A DNA stretch of 64,000 nt from an uncultured Myxococcales bacterium. GTDB taxonomy: Bacteria > Myxococcota_A > UBA9042. Location: assembly GCA_903896545.1 (NCBI GenBank), contig CAITYF010000100.1, positions 1 to 64,000 on the forward strand, given 5' to 3'. The translations under genes and the position numbers were made by a program. The notes under the pieces are model-generated. The model searched no databases. It was not told where the DNA came from and saw only the letters and a list, made by a program, of their open reading frames with translations. This document shows positions 63,125-64,000 of this stretch, in pieces (within the stretch, counting starts at the first letter, position 1; the number at the start of each line of letters is the position of its first letter).

Positions 63125-64000
63125 CTAGCCGCGATAGGCCGCCACGACGCGATCGACTTCGCCCCACAGCGCATCGTCGTCCAGAATTTCCACGGTCCGG
63201 GCGTGTTCCAGCACCTGATCCGGGCCCTTTGCGCCCGCAATGACCGCCGTCATGCCCGGCTGGCGAATCGCCCAGCCCAGAGCCAACGCCGCGATCGGCA
63301 CTTTTTTGCGCTTGGCGATCAGCTCCAGCCGCGACACGATGGTCAGCGCCCGCAGAAAACGCGAACCTTGAAACCGGTCATCGCGCGCCCGCAAATCGCT
63401 CTCCGGGAAACGCTTGTTGGCGGAAAACTTCCCCGTGAGCAGCCCGCGGCAAAGCGGCTCGTAGGCCAGAACGCCCAGCTGCTCGCGCTGGCAGTAGGGC
63501 AGCAACTCGTGCTCCAGCTCGCGACGCAGCATCGAATACGGCGATTGCAGCGACACGATCGGCACGTACTGCCGCGCCGCAGTCAGCCCTGCCACATCGT
63601 AATTACACAGCCCGACGTGGCGGATTTTGCCCTCGATTCGCAGCTTTTCCAGCTCGCCCATCGACTCGGAAAGCGGCGTATCCGACTCGCACGGCCAATG
63701 GACCTGCAGCAAATCGATCCGCTCGATGCCCAGCCGACTCAGGCTGGCTTCCACGTCCTGGCGAATCCATTCGCGCGTCAACTCGCTGCGCGCATGCTGT
63801 CCTTCGCCGTCCCAGCGGACGCCAACTTTTGTCGCGATGATCACGTCGTGCTTGCGCGCGCCCAAAGCCCGCACCAGCACCTCATCAGCACGCCCGTGAC
63901 CGTACAGCGGCGCGGTGTCAAACCAGTTGATCCCACTCGCCAATGCTTGTTCAACAGCGGCAGTAGAGCGCGCGTCGCTGACGTCGTCGCCCCACCAGAG
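63125..64000 (-). CDS. Aldo/keto reductase (5' end beyond the window)
   Basis: The visible 291 codons include the whole catalytic part of an aldo/keto reductase: NWFDTAPLYGHG (Asp and Tyr of the tetrad), TKVGVRW (Lys) and DLLQVHWP (His), then the NADPH-binding end IAALALGWAIRQPGMTAVIAGA. The frame stays open to base 64000, where WWGDDVSDARSTAAVEQAL is read, so only about 20-30 N-terminal residues are missing. The group resembles YdhF/Tas-like and L-glyceraldehyde-reductase-type AKRs. No neighbour is visible on that side. Confidence 0.93.
   Translation of the reverse strand, partial: LWWGDDVSDARSTAAVEQALASGINWFDTAPLYGHGRADEVLVRALGARKHDVIIATKVGVRWDGEGQHARSELTREWIRQDVEASLSRLGIERIDLLQVHWPCESDTPLSESMGELEKLRIEGKIRHVGLCNYDVAGLTAARQYVPIVSLQSPYSMLRRELEHELLPYCQREQLGVLAYEPLCRGLLTGKFSANKRFPESDLRARDDRFQGSRFLRALTIVSRLELIAKRKKVPIAALALGWAIRQPGMTAVIAGAKGPDQVLEHARTVEILDDDALWGEVDRVVAAYRG

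Overview
This window is high-GC DNA (roughly 63-66% by eye) from a Gram-negative bacterium. Its gene content resembles Myxococcota or a neighbouring deltaproteobacterial lineage such as Polyangia or Bradymonadia. The reasons are the density of cysteine-rich lipoproteins with Asp/Ala/Thr-rich linkers, an AgmX/PglI-type C-terminal domain, a serine/threonine kinase next to an FHA-AAA regulator, a LolA-like/ABC/outer-membrane operon and MopE-type CxGxDxxC repeats. No rRNA, tRNA, IS element or CRISPR array was recognised. The lineage is an inference from gene families only.

Layout. 0.3-1.9 kb: two unassigned genes, the first with a CHAT/DUF4347-like His/Cys arrangement. 2.2-8.4 kb: a secreted UPF0173 metallo-hydrolase, a DUF2911 protein, an AgmX-C-like secreted protein and a vWA lipoprotein. 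8.5-15.5 kb: a bacillithiol-type locus (bshA, bshC) divergent from a secreted PIG-L deacetylase, a 45-residue membrane peptide and an SSS-family symporter. 15.6-17.3 kb: an overlapping GNAT/M20 pair. 17.4-22.5 kb: a Cys-rich lipoprotein, a GT-C-like membrane protein and an acyltransferase-3 protein, separated by unusually long gene-poor gaps containing gene debris and repeats. 23.2-28.9 kb: one giant alpha-2-macroglobulin-like membrane protein with a zinc-finger N-terminus and no thioester cysteine. 29.2-30.5 kb: a decayed MNT/HEPN pair and an intact HigBA-type pair with a candidate operator. 30.8-50.3 kb: a run of predicted secreted, mostly Cys-rich lipoproteins (up to 1,694 residues), interrupted by a small coiled-coil gene, a DUF1622 membrane protein and an ABC1/UbiB kinase. 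50.4-56.8 kb: a TetR-controlled operon of two FtsX-type permeases, a LolA-like protein, a beta-barrel candidate and a LolD-like ATPase. 56.8-62.9 kb: a signalling module (Ser/Thr kinase, TPR membrane protein, FHA-AAA-Fis regulator, DUF1566 lipoprotein) with a divergent second DUF1566 lipoprotein. 63.1-64.0 kb: the 3' part of an aldo/keto reductase gene that runs off the right edge.

How the genes fit together. Most products are predicted to be exported, and many are lipoproteins, so the window is largely an envelope and surface-display region. The two strongest multi-gene units are the TetR/FtsX/LolA-like/barrel/LolD operon, which looks like a dedicated inner-to-outer membrane transfer route with matching operator palindromes, and the kinase/TPR/FHA-AAA/DUF1566 operon, whose genes overlap or abut. 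In the latter the AAA domain lacks both the GAFTGA loop and the Walker B glutamate, so it probably does not work as a classical sigma-54 activator. The bsh locus is notable because the only deacetylase beside it has a secretion signal.

Gene decay is a second theme. It includes a frameshifted copy of the 32.5-33.8 kb Cys-rich gene, a nonsense-mutated HepT, a fragment of the coiled-coil gene with its 3' flank, and an unassigned repeated gene tail present at both ends of the window.
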